Below are positions 1 to 8,010 of a DNA stretch of 26,751 nt, one piece after another. The DNA comes from Candidatus Hydrothermota bacterium (GTDB taxonomy: Bacteria; Hydrothermota; Hydrothermia; UBA1063). The stretch's first letter is position 1; every line of letters begins with the position of its first letter. Where the stretch lies: positions 1 through 26,751 of the forward strand of contig QNDO01000004.1 of assembly GCA_003644895.1 (NCBI GenBank), read 5' to 3'. The notes beneath the pieces were generated by a model, which saw only the letters and a program-made list of their open reading frames with translations, did not search any database and had not been told where the DNA came from. The position numbers were made by a program, and so were the translations under genes.

Positions 1-414
1 ATTCACCAGACTTATATACCCTACCACCTTCCCCTCTGTGTTCACAACAGGAGCATCTTTCACCCCAAGCTGAAGCATCTTTGTGACCGCCTTCCGAATA
101 TCTTCTTCTTCATTAAATGCTACAACATGCCTTTTCATAATATCCTGTGCAGTTTGCGAAAAAAGAACATCTATTATTTCAAGGGATGAAGCCCCCGGAA
201 GGGGGAAAAATTCCGTACTTTCTCTTAGAAGATGTTTTAATAAATCGTAAAGCATAAGGACACCCTTTAGTTTTCCTTCATGGTCAACAACATACAGGCA
301 GCGCCTATATTGGTACTTAACTGCAAATTGTGCTACATCAATAAGTGGGTCGTCTATTCTAACAACCGGTGAATCCTTTTCTATAGGGGTCATTATTTCC
401 TTAATCTTCTTCAT
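1..414 (-). CDS. Two-CBS-domain protein (3' end outside window)
   Basis: This reading frame is open from the ATG at 412-414 to the window edge, giving 138 codons with no stop; the C-terminus is missing. It starts MKKIKEIMTPIEKDSP and carries two CBS-type halves: about residues 5-65 (IMTP..., then YVVDHEGKLKGVLMLYDLL) and about 88-138 (DIMKRHVVAF..., then PVVNTEGKVVGYISL). CBS pairs usually bind adenine nucleotides and regulate a partner protein. The start lies 14 nt inside the end of the antiporter gene, so the two are probably translated together. I infer that it senses energy status or regulates the antiporter. Any further domain beyond the edge cannot be seen. Confidence 0.85.
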   Translation of the reverse strand, partial: MKKIKEIMTPIEKDSPVVRIDDPLIDVAQFAVKYQYRRCLYVVDHEGKLKGVLMLYDLLKHLLRESTEFFPLPGASSLEIIDVLFSQTAQDIMKRHVVAFNEEEDIRKAVTKMLQLGVKDAPVVNTEGKVVGYISLVN

Positions 415-1639
415 GTTCTCCCCCCTTAAGCTCTCCGGCCCGTGATATGGCAATCTTGGAGAAAACCGGGCCGAGAATTTCGTGAAGGGTTGTGGTTCCA
501 ATTACTACATTGAGGAGGACATTGCCGAAGCTTTGAAATTCAGGGAGCTTGGATATGAGAAAGGCGAGTCCCACTACAATTCCTCCCTGGGGTACGAGAC
601 CAAAGCCTATATTTTTATAAACCTGAGGAGGAGCTTTAGACAACTTGGCTCCAAAATAGGCTCCTCCAATTTTACCTGCAAATCTGAAAAGTACAAATAT
701 AATGACCAGTGGAAATGCCTTTAGTAAAACTACTGGTTGGATATGCGCTCCACTAATCACAAAGAAAAGGGTAAAGATAAGCTCTTCATAATATTTTTCC
801 AGTATCTCAAACAGCCGGTGAGCGTGTCTTGAAAAATTAACAACCACTGCACCAGCTGTCATTGTGGTAAGAAGGGGATCGAAGTTAAGCTTGCTTGAAG
901 CCCCGTACACTAAAAGTAAAATTCCTGTGGTTACTGAAAGCACGGCTCCTTCCCTGAAAATATAATCCATGGCCTTCCAGATTATGATACCCGCAATAAT
1001 TCCAAGAAATATTGAGCCGAATATATCCTTAAGGGGTGTTAGAATAAGGTTTAGAGGGGAGAGATGGGCGCCTTTGGTCAGGACAGCGGCAACGCTCACT
1101 GCAAAACTGTAATTAACAATACCAAGAGCATCGTCAGAGGCTGCAACTGCCAGGAGAGAAGTTGTAAGAGGCCCCCTTGCCCTGTATTCATGTACTACAG
1201 CCAGAGTTGCTGCAGGATCCGTAGGTGATGCCATTGCTCCAAACAGTAAGGCTGCCGGGAGAAAATAAAGAAGGTATGAATGATGCCCTCCATTTTTGAG
1301 AAATATGGGAAGGAGAATAGCAAAGGCCGCTATTACGAGTAAAAATGCCGTCTCTGCCTCGAATATAGTGGTGGTGAGAATAGTTCTACCAAAGCGCTTG
1401 AGTCGGACCATTGATAAAGAGCCACCCACGGTAAATGTTATCAGGGCCAGAGCAAAATTGGTTAGGGGATCCGTACCCTGAATGAGTTTGAGAGGCACAA
1501 TCCCTGTAACATAGGGGCTGAACAGGATCCCAACCAGTATATATCCTGTAACCCTGGGAAGCTTGAGTTTATTTGCAAAGAGACCACCGACAAATCCTCC
1601 TACAATGGCCAGGCCTATGTAAAAAATCGGTGTGAGCAT
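401..1639 (-). CDS. Cation/proton antiporter (CPA2-like, Na+/H+ exchanger domain)
   Basis: A 412-residue integral membrane protein, nearly all hydrophobic helices, of the monovalent cation:proton antiporter superfamily. The N-terminus has the family pattern of glycine-rich helices (GGFVGGLFANKLKLPRVTGY). A SPTDPA segment lies at 138-143 and a paired acidic motif ASDDALGI at 167-174. Two adjacent aspartates in the transport helix are typical of electrogenic CPA2 exchangers, while Asn-Asp is typical of CPA1. The length suits a transport domain without a large cytosolic tail; the CBS protein downstream may fill that regulatory role. The ATG directly follows the stop of a 61-aa gene, with a GGAGGAGAG ribosome binding site inside that gene. 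The ion (Na+ or K+) cannot be told from sequence. Confidence 0.9.
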   Translation of the reverse strand: MLTPIFYIGLAIVGGFVGGLFANKLKLPRVTGYILVGILFSPYVTGIVPLKLIQGTDPLTNFALALITFTVGGSLSMVRLKRFGRTILTTTIFEAETAFLLVIAAFAILLPIFLKNGGHHSYLLYFLPAALLFGAMASPTDPAATLAVVHEYRARGPLTTSLLAVAASDDALGIVNYSFAVSVAAVLTKGAHLSPLNLILTPLKDIFGSIFLGIIAGIIIWKAMDYIFREGAVLSVTTGILLLVYGASSKLNFDPLLTTMTAGAVVVNFSRHAHRLFEILEKYYEELIFTLFFVISGAHIQPVVLLKAFPLVIIFVLFRFAGKIGGAYFGAKLSKAPPQVYKNIGFGLVPQGGIVVGLAFLISKLPEFQSFGNVLLNVVIGTTTLHEILGPVFSKIAISRAGELKGGEHEED

Positions 1640-1825
1640 TTACTCTCTCCTCCTAAAAATATTAATATAGAGATTCTCACCATCTACTCCAATTCCCATG
1701 GCTCTACCTTCAAACTCAGGTGATTCTTCCGGAGTATACCAGATATTATTATTTCTCCATTTCCCCGTATTTTCAATTTTCTCCAGCTGTCCCAAAACCA
1801 AAAGTACTAATAATATATAGCTCAT
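1640..1825 (-). CDS. Small hydrophobic-leader protein, 61 aa, unknown function
   Basis: I do not recognise this small protein. It begins with a short hydrophobic stretch (MSYILLVLLVLG) that could be a signal peptide or anchor. A polar, aromatic region follows (KWRNNNIWYTPEESP), ending in basic FRRRE. Its status as a real gene rests on context. Its ATG overlaps the TGA of the GH57 gene as ATGA, and its TAA is followed at once by the ATG of the antiporter. It therefore fills the gap exactly and would carry ribosomes from one gene to the next. It could be a secreted or membrane peptide, or mainly a translational coupler. Confidence is moderate because it is short and I know no homologue. Confidence 0.5.
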   Translation of the reverse strand: MSYILLVLLVLGQLEKIENTGKWRNNNIWYTPEESPEFEGRAMGIGVDGENLYINIFRRRE

Positions 1826-4800
1826 TTTATTTCCACGGGTTTTAATTTAGGTGTTTCACCTTTTATATAACTGGAAAGGATATCTTCCTGAACGCCTGTT
1901 TCGGGATAAAGAACATCTATCACTTTTGGAGCTGGCTCTTTTTCTGCTCCTCCAAATTCCCATTCACCTCCGCTGATGGTGACCCTTCTCATTTTTTCTT
2001 CTCCATATCCATCGTATGATGTCACTACAAGATACAATTTTGCCTCTTTAAACTTAATCAAGGATTTCTCGATACCCATAAGTAATTCACGATTTTTCTT
2101 ATCAAAATATACCTCCGGAATGGTCAACCTGTTGAAACTTGCATCGTATACCCCCAGCGCATCATTCCAACCACTTGTAAAAATGCATAAATCCCAAGGA
2201 GATTCAAATGATACTCCGAGGGTTTTAAGGGGTGTTTTATTATTTCCTCCTTCTTTGTAGTCAATGTAAAGCTGTATAAACTTGTGGGAGAATTCCAAGG
2301 GAGCCTGCCAGGGGTTATCAAATACAGGAAACTTAATCCCAAAATAATATTTGTCAGCTGTTTCATAGATTCTGACTGATAGAATATCGAATAGCCCCTT
2401 TTTGAACACAGTATTTCCGGGATAGGTATAAGTTCCAGGTCCGTAGTCATCCCCTGCAGGATCTTTTATTTCTTTAATTAGTTTCGCATTTAGTACCGGG
2501 TTTGACCTTGCCATGATTCCACCCTCAGGAGAAACATAGGAAATTGCGCCGGTGAGTATTGAACTGTCGAGGTAGGCAGGGTAGGGTTTACCAAGGATTT
2601 CGTAAACGTTTTTAAGAGTCCTTCTGAACATCACATCAGTCCACTTATCACCTCCGGGAGCATTCTGATCATTTCCAAAAAACCAGAACCAATCGCTACC
2701 TTCAGCTGATGCAAGCTCATGAAAAGCCTTTTCCAGAACTTCGGCAGAATATTTACCGGAGAGTTTTGCTTTCTCGTAATCTTTTCTGACCTTTCCAAGG
2801 TAGTCCCAGGCCATATTTTCTTCGGGTTCTCCAATCCATGTCGAAAAATCAGCATTTATCCAGGATCCGGCGAAAAGATGTGTTATGATTCTTTTGGGTG
2901 GATATTTTTCAAGGAATTCTGAAACCTTAACAGTTTTAATCCATTTTGCCTGACTTAGTTGTGAATAAAAGGAGTGGAAAAATTCCTTGGCATCGTGTTT
3001 ATACCATTCCCAGGCATTTTCACCATCCAGTATTACGGTTACAAGGTGAGGCTCATTTGAATTGGCAAACTTTTTATGGATTTCATAAAGCCGCAGTATA
3101 AAATCGTTGGCTGCCTGAACCCCCGTAAGGGATTTATATCTGAAACCTATTCTATCTGAAAGATCTGTGTCTCTGAAGACCATATATAAGGTGTCTTCGC
3201 CTGCTATAACCTTATAAGGCCTGTAGAGATCATCTTCTTGAAGGAGTCCCTGGTTCAAAGATCTTGAGAGAACACCGGCATCCGATGCCATCCATCTAAA
3301 CCCGGCCTTTCTCACTATAGGAACTATTGCCTGAGCTACAGACCCTTCTGCTGGCCACATCCCCACAGGTTTTCTCCCAAATATTTTTTCGTATTTTTCT
3401 ACAGCTTTCTTCACATGCCATTCCGCATCTTCAGGATAGCTAAACTTAGGGGGTAGAGGAGTAAGGGGCATTGCCTCTTTTGCAAGATCTGTATTGTAAA
3501 TCAAAGGTAGAATAGGATGAAAATAGGGCGTGGTGATTACCTCTATCTGTCCTCTTTCCTGGAGTTTTCTATGCTCAGGAATGATCGCTTTCAAGATTTT
3601 AAATTGGATATCTATTATTTCTCTTTTATCTTTTTCGCTAAAGTTTCTGCCTTTATCAATGAATTTTTTAACACTGACAGTCTCCCCTGTGGGAAGTTTT
3701 ACATCTCCCTCTTGAAAATCCGGATCAAACCATGCAAGATTGAACCAAACCTGGAGGTCCCTCCAATCCTGGGTTGTGAACTTTTTAATGGAAGCATCAA
3801 AATCTATGGAACCGGAGGTTGTGAATGCCCTTTTTAGCCTCAATTCTTTGTATCTTGGCCAGATATCGATCATATTGTCCCAGTTGGCGCTGAAGAAGTT
3901 TTCCAGGAGATACTTTTTATCTTCATATGTCAAACTATCTGCATTTTTGAGAGTCATTCTCACACAAACGTCAGGTGATTTCCCCTCTTCATAAAGTTTT
4001 ATCTCATCTTCAAGCTGCATAAGAAGTACAGGAGTAAGGTTAACTGTGAAATGTATATCAGGATACTTCTCAAGAATTGAGACCATATCATAATAGTCTT
4101 TAATTCCGTGAAGTCTCACCCATGGTGCAAAGGATTCACCGGTTTTCAAGTCTTTGTAATATCGAGGCTGGTGCTGATGCCAGACTATTGCTAAATAAAG
4201 TGGAGTCCCGAGAGGTTTTAACTGATTTATTACAGGTTCGTCGGGTAATTTTTGTTGTTTTGGCGATTCGAGTATTATTTCCCCTTCTTCTGTTAATTTG
4301 AACACTGAATTAAATCCACCAAAACCGTCATCTACCTTGGCAGGGTTTGTAGGATCCTCTTTCCAGGTTGTTCCTTCGATGACGAATTTGTATTGATATG
4401 TTCCCGGATGGAGTTTAATCTTAACTGAAAAAATTCCGTTTTCATCCTTCTGCATTTGTAGAGCATCCGGGGCCCAATTGTTAAATGTTCCAGCCAGAAA
4501 AACCCTGTTGGCATCAGGTGCATAAAACCTGAATAAAACTCCTTCGGGAGTATATTCTGGACCCTTCCATGAAGTTTTTATTGCTTTTGACGATGGAGTT
4601 TTTAACTTACCCACTGTTATTATTTTACCATCTTCAGTTAATTCAAATACTGAATTAAACCCACCGAAACCATCAGGGACTTTTCTTGGGTTGTCTGGAT
4701 CCTCAACCCATGTTCCATCTACGATGAATTTATACTCATATTCTCCAGGTTTCAATTCTATCTCCGCAAACCAGCTCCCATCCCGTTTTTCCATTTCAAT

Positions 4801-4956
4801 TCCCTGGGGATTCCAATTTAAGAAGGTTCCTGTGACCACTACCTTATTTGCTTCCGGAGCCTCCATGATAAAGATTACTTTGCCCTTCTCGTATTTCACC
4901 TCAGCATTTGATATATTCGCAAGTAAAAAGAAAAGTAAGATTTTGACATACCGCAT
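1822..4956 (-). CDS. Secreted GH57 amylopullulanase-type glycoside hydrolase with two N-terminal CBM48-like modules
   Basis: A 1044-residue exported enzyme expected to hydrolyse alpha-1,4 and possibly alpha-1,6 bonds in starch or glycogen. A signal peptide spans about residues 1-18 (cut near SNA-EV). Two CBM48/AMPK-type modules follow at about 22-110 and 135-222, each with a GTF-NW motif and a near-identical DGFGGFNSVF end. The GH57 domain starts near 250, with conserved regions HQHQP (260-264), GQIEV..PYFHPILPL (469-485), GMWPAEGSV (532-540; predicted nucleophile Glu537), SDAGVL (558-563; predicted acid/base Asp559) and LDGENAWEW (643-651). These match the amylopullulanase branch as I know it. 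The C-terminus (about 830-1000) resembles the glucodextranase-type C-terminal module. The start has a GGAGGA site. It heads the operon with the antiporter. Confidence 0.92.
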   Translation of the reverse strand: MRYVKILLFFLLANISNAEVKYEKGKVIFIMEAPEANKVVVTGTFLNWNPQGIEMEKRDGSWFAEIELKPGEYEYKFIVDGTWVEDPDNPRKVPDGFGGFNSVFELTEDGKIITVGKLKTPSSKAIKTSWKGPEYTPEGVLFRFYAPDANRVFLAGTFNNWAPDALQMQKDENGIFSVKIKLHPGTYQYKFVIEGTTWKEDPTNPAKVDDGFGGFNSVFKLTEEGEIILESPKQQKLPDEPVINQLKPLGTPLYLAIVWHQHQPRYYKDLKTGESFAPWVRLHGIKDYYDMVSILEKYPDIHFTVNLTPVLLMQLEDEIKLYEEGKSPDVCVRMTLKNADSLTYEDKKYLLENFFSANWDNMIDIWPRYKELRLKRAFTTSGSIDFDASIKKFTTQDWRDLQVWFNLAWFDPDFQEGDVKLPTGETVSVKKFIDKGRNFSEKDKREIIDIQFKILKAIIPEHRKLQERGQIEVITTPYFHPILPLIYNTDLAKEAMPLTPLPPKFSYPEDAEWHVKKAVEKYEKIFGRKPVGMWPAEGSVAQAIVPIVRKAGFRWMASDAGVLSRSLNQGLLQEDDLYRPYKVIAGEDTLYMVFRDTDLSDRIGFRYKSLTGVQAANDFILRLYEIHKKFANSNEPHLVTVILDGENAWEWYKHDAKEFFHSFYSQLSQAKWIKTVKVSEFLEKYPPKRIITHLFAGSWINADFSTWIGEPEENMAWDYLGKVRKDYEKAKLSGKYSAEVLEKAFHELASAEGSDWFWFFGNDQNAPGGDKWTDVMFRRTLKNVYEILGKPYPAYLDSSILTGAISYVSPEGGIMARSNPVLNAKLIKEIKDPAGDDYGPGTYTYPGNTVFKKGLFDILSVRIYETADKYYFGIKFPVFDNPWQAPLEFSHKFIQLYIDYKEGGNNKTPLKTLGVSFESPWDLCIFTSGWNDALGVYDASFNRLTIPEVYFDKKNRELLMGIEKSLIKFKEAKLYLVVTSYDGYGEEKMRRVTISGGEWEFGGAEKEPAPKVIDVLYPETGVQEDILSSYIKGETPKLKPVEIK
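4272..4757 (-). repeat. Tandem internal repeat encoding two CBM48-like modules
   Basis: The DNA encoding the ends of the two starch-binding-like modules is clearly repeated at an offset of about 345 bp (for example the ACTGAATTAAA stretch near 4304 and again near 4649). The protein copies share DGFGGFNSVF, EDP-NP and YKF motifs. This supports an in-gene duplication of about 115 codons. The boundaries given are approximate. Confidence 0.7.
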
Positions 4957-5113
4957 GACTTCCTCCTTGATTTAATAATTATTTTAAATCTAAAAATGAA
5001 TATATACAATCGAGATACATTTATTGGTGAAAAAATTTACAGTAATTTGCATGAATTTGCATTTTGGTTAAAAATTAAATTTAAGCATAAATACAAGAGA
5101 AGGTTTTTGGATA
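4957..5113. promoter_or_regulatory. Divergent AT-rich intergenic region between the GH57 operon and the cupin remnant
   Basis: About 157 bases separate two outward-facing genes and are strongly AT-rich. On the minus strand an AAGGAGGA ribosome binding site precedes the GH57 start. On the plus strand GAGAAGG sits about 9 nt before the ATG at 5114. A TTGGTT / ATAAAT pair at about 17 bp spacing lies upstream of the cupin remnant, and TATATT-like elements face the GH57 gene. None is close enough to consensus to fix a start site. A short direct repeat of TTGCAT near 5046-5062 is visible. Confidence 0.4.
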
Positions 5114-5381
5114 TGAGTGAAAAAACAGTTAAGGTTGTTAGTTTAGAAAAGGATAAATCATTACCTATACTGAGAGAACACACAGAAGTACTCCACGCAG
5201 GCCATGTTTATCTTGAACCTGGCTCGGATTGCGGTTTACACTCCACTTCCGATTTTGAAGAAATCCTTATAATCCTTGATGGAGAGGGGGTTATTGAAGC
5301 AGGGGGGGGGTAGCAGAATTGAAAAAAACAATGTAGTATATGTTCCACAACTATGATTTAGTTCATGTCATGTTTTTATAA
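5114..5381 (+). pseudogene. Broken small cupin-domain gene (frameshift at a G9 tract, truncated end)
   Basis: Translation from the ATG at 5114 gives MSEKTVKVVSLEKDKSLP and then cupin-like sequence (HAGHVYLEPGSDCGLHST, then EEILIILDGEGVIEAGGG). It stops at TAG directly after nine consecutive G (5302-5310). If the run had eight G, the frame would continue AGGGSRIEKNNVVYVPQ, which is the next cupin strand, and then stop at 5354-5356. A third frame continues with HNYDLVHVM to 5381. At least two lesions therefore seem present, and the last cupin strands are missing. The first metal-binding motif (H, E) is still visible. A reading from 4996 is possible, but the family start fits 5114. A sequencing error in the homopolymer could explain the first lesion but not the second. 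Confidence 0.65.
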
Positions 5382-5454
5382 AAAAGAGGGGAGATTTTAA
5401 AGCGGGAAGGTATTGAGATACTACGATAATTCTGTAGAAAAACCGGATATTTGG

Positions 5455-7737
5455 ATGAAAAGATTGGAAATAAGAATAAAAGGTATAGTACAGGGTGTAG
5501 GCTTCAGGCCTTTTATTTATACCCTTGCCAACAGATATTCATTGAAAGGGTTTGTACTTAATGATAATGAAGGTGTTAAGATTGAGATTGAAGGAGAAGA
5601 CTTCCTGATTGAGAAATTCCTCAAAAATTTGCAGGATGAAGCTCCTCCACTTTCCAAAATTGAGAAGATAATCATTCAGGAGCTCCCACTGGTAAATTAT
5701 ACAGACTTTACCATCAAACCAAGTGCAGGAAAAACAGAAAAATTCGTTCTCATCTCTCCCGATATAGCTACCTGTGAAGAATGCCTTAAAGAGTTGTTTG
5801 ATCCTCAGGATCGCCGTTATAGGTATCCTTTTATTAACTGTACTAATTGTGGTCCTAGATTTACTATCATTATGGATATCCCGTATGATAGAGAAAGGAC
5901 AACTATGAAAGATTTCACTATGTGTGAACGGTGTAGGGCGGAATATGAAGATCCTTCTTCACGAAGATTTCATGCACAGCCCAATTGCTGCCCCCAGTGT
6001 GGTCCTCACTTGGAAATCATGGATCACACAGGAAATATCATTAAAGCAGACGATCCTATACAAAAGATATGTGAGTTTTTACATGAGGGTAAAATTGTTG
6101 CTATAAAAGGTCTTGGTGGGTTTCATCTTGCATGTGATGCTCAGAACCATCAGGCTGTATCCACCCTTCGTAAAAGGAAAGGGAGGGAGGAAAAGCCTTT
6201 TGCTGTGATGGCGAAAGATATCGATACAGTAAAATCTTTTTGCAGATTGAATGAAGTGGAAGAAAAACTTCTTCTTTCAGAAAAAAGGCCTATTGTTCTT
6301 CTCAGAAAGAAAGATCCAGATCCACTTGCTCCTGGAGTAGCCCCAAATCAACGATATCATGGAGTGATGCTTCCTTACACACCACTTCATCATCTCATAC
6401 TGCAGGAATCCGGACTTATTTTGGTAATGACATCCGGAAATTTGTGTGAAGAGCCCATATGTTTCAAGAACGAGGAAGCATTAAGTAGGCTTGGGGGAAT
6501 AGCCGATTATTTTTTAATGCATAATAGAGATATTTATATGAGATGTGACGATTCTGTCTCTAGGTGTTTTAATGGAAAAGAAATGATACTTAGGAGATCT
6601 AGAGGTTATGTTCCTGATCCAATAAAGCTTCCTTTTAAATCCGACGTTCACATACTTGCATGCGGAGCTGAGTTAAAAAATACTTTTTGTGTTATTCGTG
6701 AAGATTATGCATTTTTGAGCCATCACATAGGAGACCTCGAAAATCTTGAAACATTGGTCGCCTTTAAAAAGGGTATAGAACATTTTAAGAAATTATTCAG
6801 TATAGACCCGGTAGTGGTAGCCCATGACATGCACCCTGAGTATCTTTCCACAAAATATGCAAGGGAATTACCTATAAAACAAGTCCCTGTACAACATCAT
6901 CATGCGCATATTGTTTCCTGCATGGTAGATAATGGTATAACTGGAAAAGTTATTGGAGTAGCTTTTGATGGTTTAGGTTATGGCAGTGATGGAAAGCTAT
7001 GGGGAGGGGAATTTCTCGTTGCCGATTTTGCTAATTTTAAAAGAGTTGCCCATTTTAAGTATATCCCTATGCCTGGAGGAGTGAAGGCAATTGTGGAACC
7101 TTGGAGGATGGCTTTTTCGTACCTTTATGATATCTATGGAGATCAAATATTTGATTTGGGTATTGATTTTGTGAGAGAAATAGACAGAGGATTATGCAAT
7201 GCCCTTTTGGCCCTTATAAAGAAAGGAATAAATTCTCCCCTTACTTCAAGCGCTGGAAGATTATTTGATGGAGTCTCTGCTCTTCTTGGTATACGGAGGA
7301 ATATAAGTTATGAAGGCCAGGCAGCCATTGAGCTGGAGATGCTTGCGGAGGAAGGATATACGGGAAGATACAATTACGAGCTGGAAAATCAAAATTCAAA
7401 GATAATTATAAACCCGGCAAAGATTTTTCAAGGTATTATCAATGATTTAAATCAAAAAGTAAAAACTTCTGTAATCTCAGCAAAGTTTCATAATACTATT
7501 GCCGAAATAATATGCGAGGTTGTTTTGAAAATTGCAAGTGAATATGGTTTGAAGAGAGTGGTTTTGAGTGGAGGTGTGTTTCAGAATATGGTGCTTTTGA
7601 AAACTGCGGTTGACAAATTACATGAAATGAACTTTGAAGTTTATACCCATAACAGAGTTCCACCAAATGATGGAGGTATATCCCTGGGACAGGCAGTAAT
7701 AGCAGCTCAACTTATGAAAACAGGAAATGAGTTATAA
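5455..7737 (+). CDS. hypF: Carbamoyltransferase HypF, hydrogenase maturation
   Basis: HypF converts carbamoyl phosphate to a carbamoyl adenylate and passes it to HypE to make the cyanide ligands of [NiFe]-hydrogenase. Counting from the ATG at 5455 (760 aa), an acylphosphatase domain lies at about 1-90 (GIVQGVGFRPF). Paired zinc fingers follow at about 107-185 (CEEC, CTNC, CERC, CPQC), then a YrdC-like domain at about 200-375 (IKGLGGFHLACDA, MTSGN). The last part is a Kae1-like domain with HHHAH at 481-485 and SGGVFQN near 705. A TTG at 5413 is in frame, but the added 14 residues have no family match and only 2 nt separate it from a GGGAAGG site, so I prefer the ATG. It is first of six hyp genes. 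Confidence 0.96.
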   Translation: MKRLEIRIKGIVQGVGFRPFIYTLANRYSLKGFVLNDNEGVKIEIEGEDFLIEKFLKNLQDEAPPLSKIEKIIIQELPLVNYTDFTIKPSAGKTEKFVLISPDIATCEECLKELFDPQDRRYRYPFINCTNCGPRFTIIMDIPYDRERTTMKDFTMCERCRAEYEDPSSRRFHAQPNCCPQCGPHLEIMDHTGNIIKADDPIQKICEFLHEGKIVAIKGLGGFHLACDAQNHQAVSTLRKRKGREEKPFAVMAKDIDTVKSFCRLNEVEEKLLLSEKRPIVLLRKKDPDPLAPGVAPNQRYHGVMLPYTPLHHLILQESGLILVMTSGNLCEEPICFKNEEALSRLGGIADYFLMHNRDIYMRCDDSVSRCFNGKEMILRRSRGYVPDPIKLPFKSDVHILACGAELKNTFCVIREDYAFLSHHIGDLENLETLVAFKKGIEHFKKLFSIDPVVVAHDMHPEYLSTKYARELPIKQVPVQHHHAHIVSCMVDNGITGKVIGVAFDGLGYGSDGKLWGGEFLVADFANFKRVAHFKYIPMPGGVKAIVEPWRMAFSYLYDIYGDQIFDLGIDFVREIDRGLCNALLALIKKGINSPLTSSAGRLFDGVSALLGIRRNISYEGQAAIELEMLAEEGYTGRYNYELENQNSKIIINPAKIFQGIINDLNQKVKTSVISAKFHNTIAEIICEVVLKIASEYGLKRVVLSGGVFQNMVLLKTAVDKLHEMNFEVYTHNRVPPNDGGISLGQAVIAAQLMKTGNEL

Positions 7738-7791
7738 TGTATAAGTTGAGTAAAGCAGCGAAACACTTTAATCTAAATATACGAGGAGACT

Positions 7792-8010
7792 ATGTGTCTA
7801 GGAATTCCAGTTAAGATAGTTGAGAAAAAGGGTTCAGTTGGGATTGGGGAGATTGGTGGTGTTAAGAGAGAAGTGGATTTAAGGCTTGTAAACAATGTAA
7901 AGGTTGGTGATTATGTGATTCTCCATGCGGGCTTTGCAATTCAGGTGCTTGATGAAAAGGAAGCTGAGGAAATGCTTTCTTTGCTGAGGGAAGTATTTGA
8001 AAGATTATGA
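7792..8010 (+). CDS. hypC: Hydrogenase maturation chaperone HypC
   Basis: A 72-residue HypC/HybG-family chaperone. It works with HypD to assemble the Fe(CN)2CO unit and carries it to the hydrogenase large-subunit precursor. The diagnostic N-terminus MCLGIP is present, with the essential Cys2, and so is the later GDYVILHAGFAIQ-type segment. The length is normal for the family. A GGAGA ribosome binding site precedes the ATG. The gene lies 54 nt after hypF and overlaps hypD by 4 nt (ATGA), which fits the HypC-HypD partnership. Confidence 0.97.
   Translation: MCLGIPVKIVEKKGSVGIGEIGGVKREVDLRLVNNVKVGDYVILHAGFAIQVLDEKEAEEMLSLLREVFERL

Noticed and set aside
4996..5113. Upstream start for the cupin frame
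   Set aside because: The extra residues are Lys/Phe/Ile-rich, as expected from AT-rich intergenic DNA, and a better ribosome binding site precedes the ATG at 5114.
5413..5454. TTG start adding 14 residues to HypF
   Set aside because: The added residues do not resemble the family start, the ribosome binding site is too close, and the ATG at 5455 gives the expected N-terminus.
7738..7791. Internal promoter before hypC
   Set aside because: TTGAGT and TAATCT at 17-bp spacing are only partial matches, and gene packing suggests read-through from hypF.
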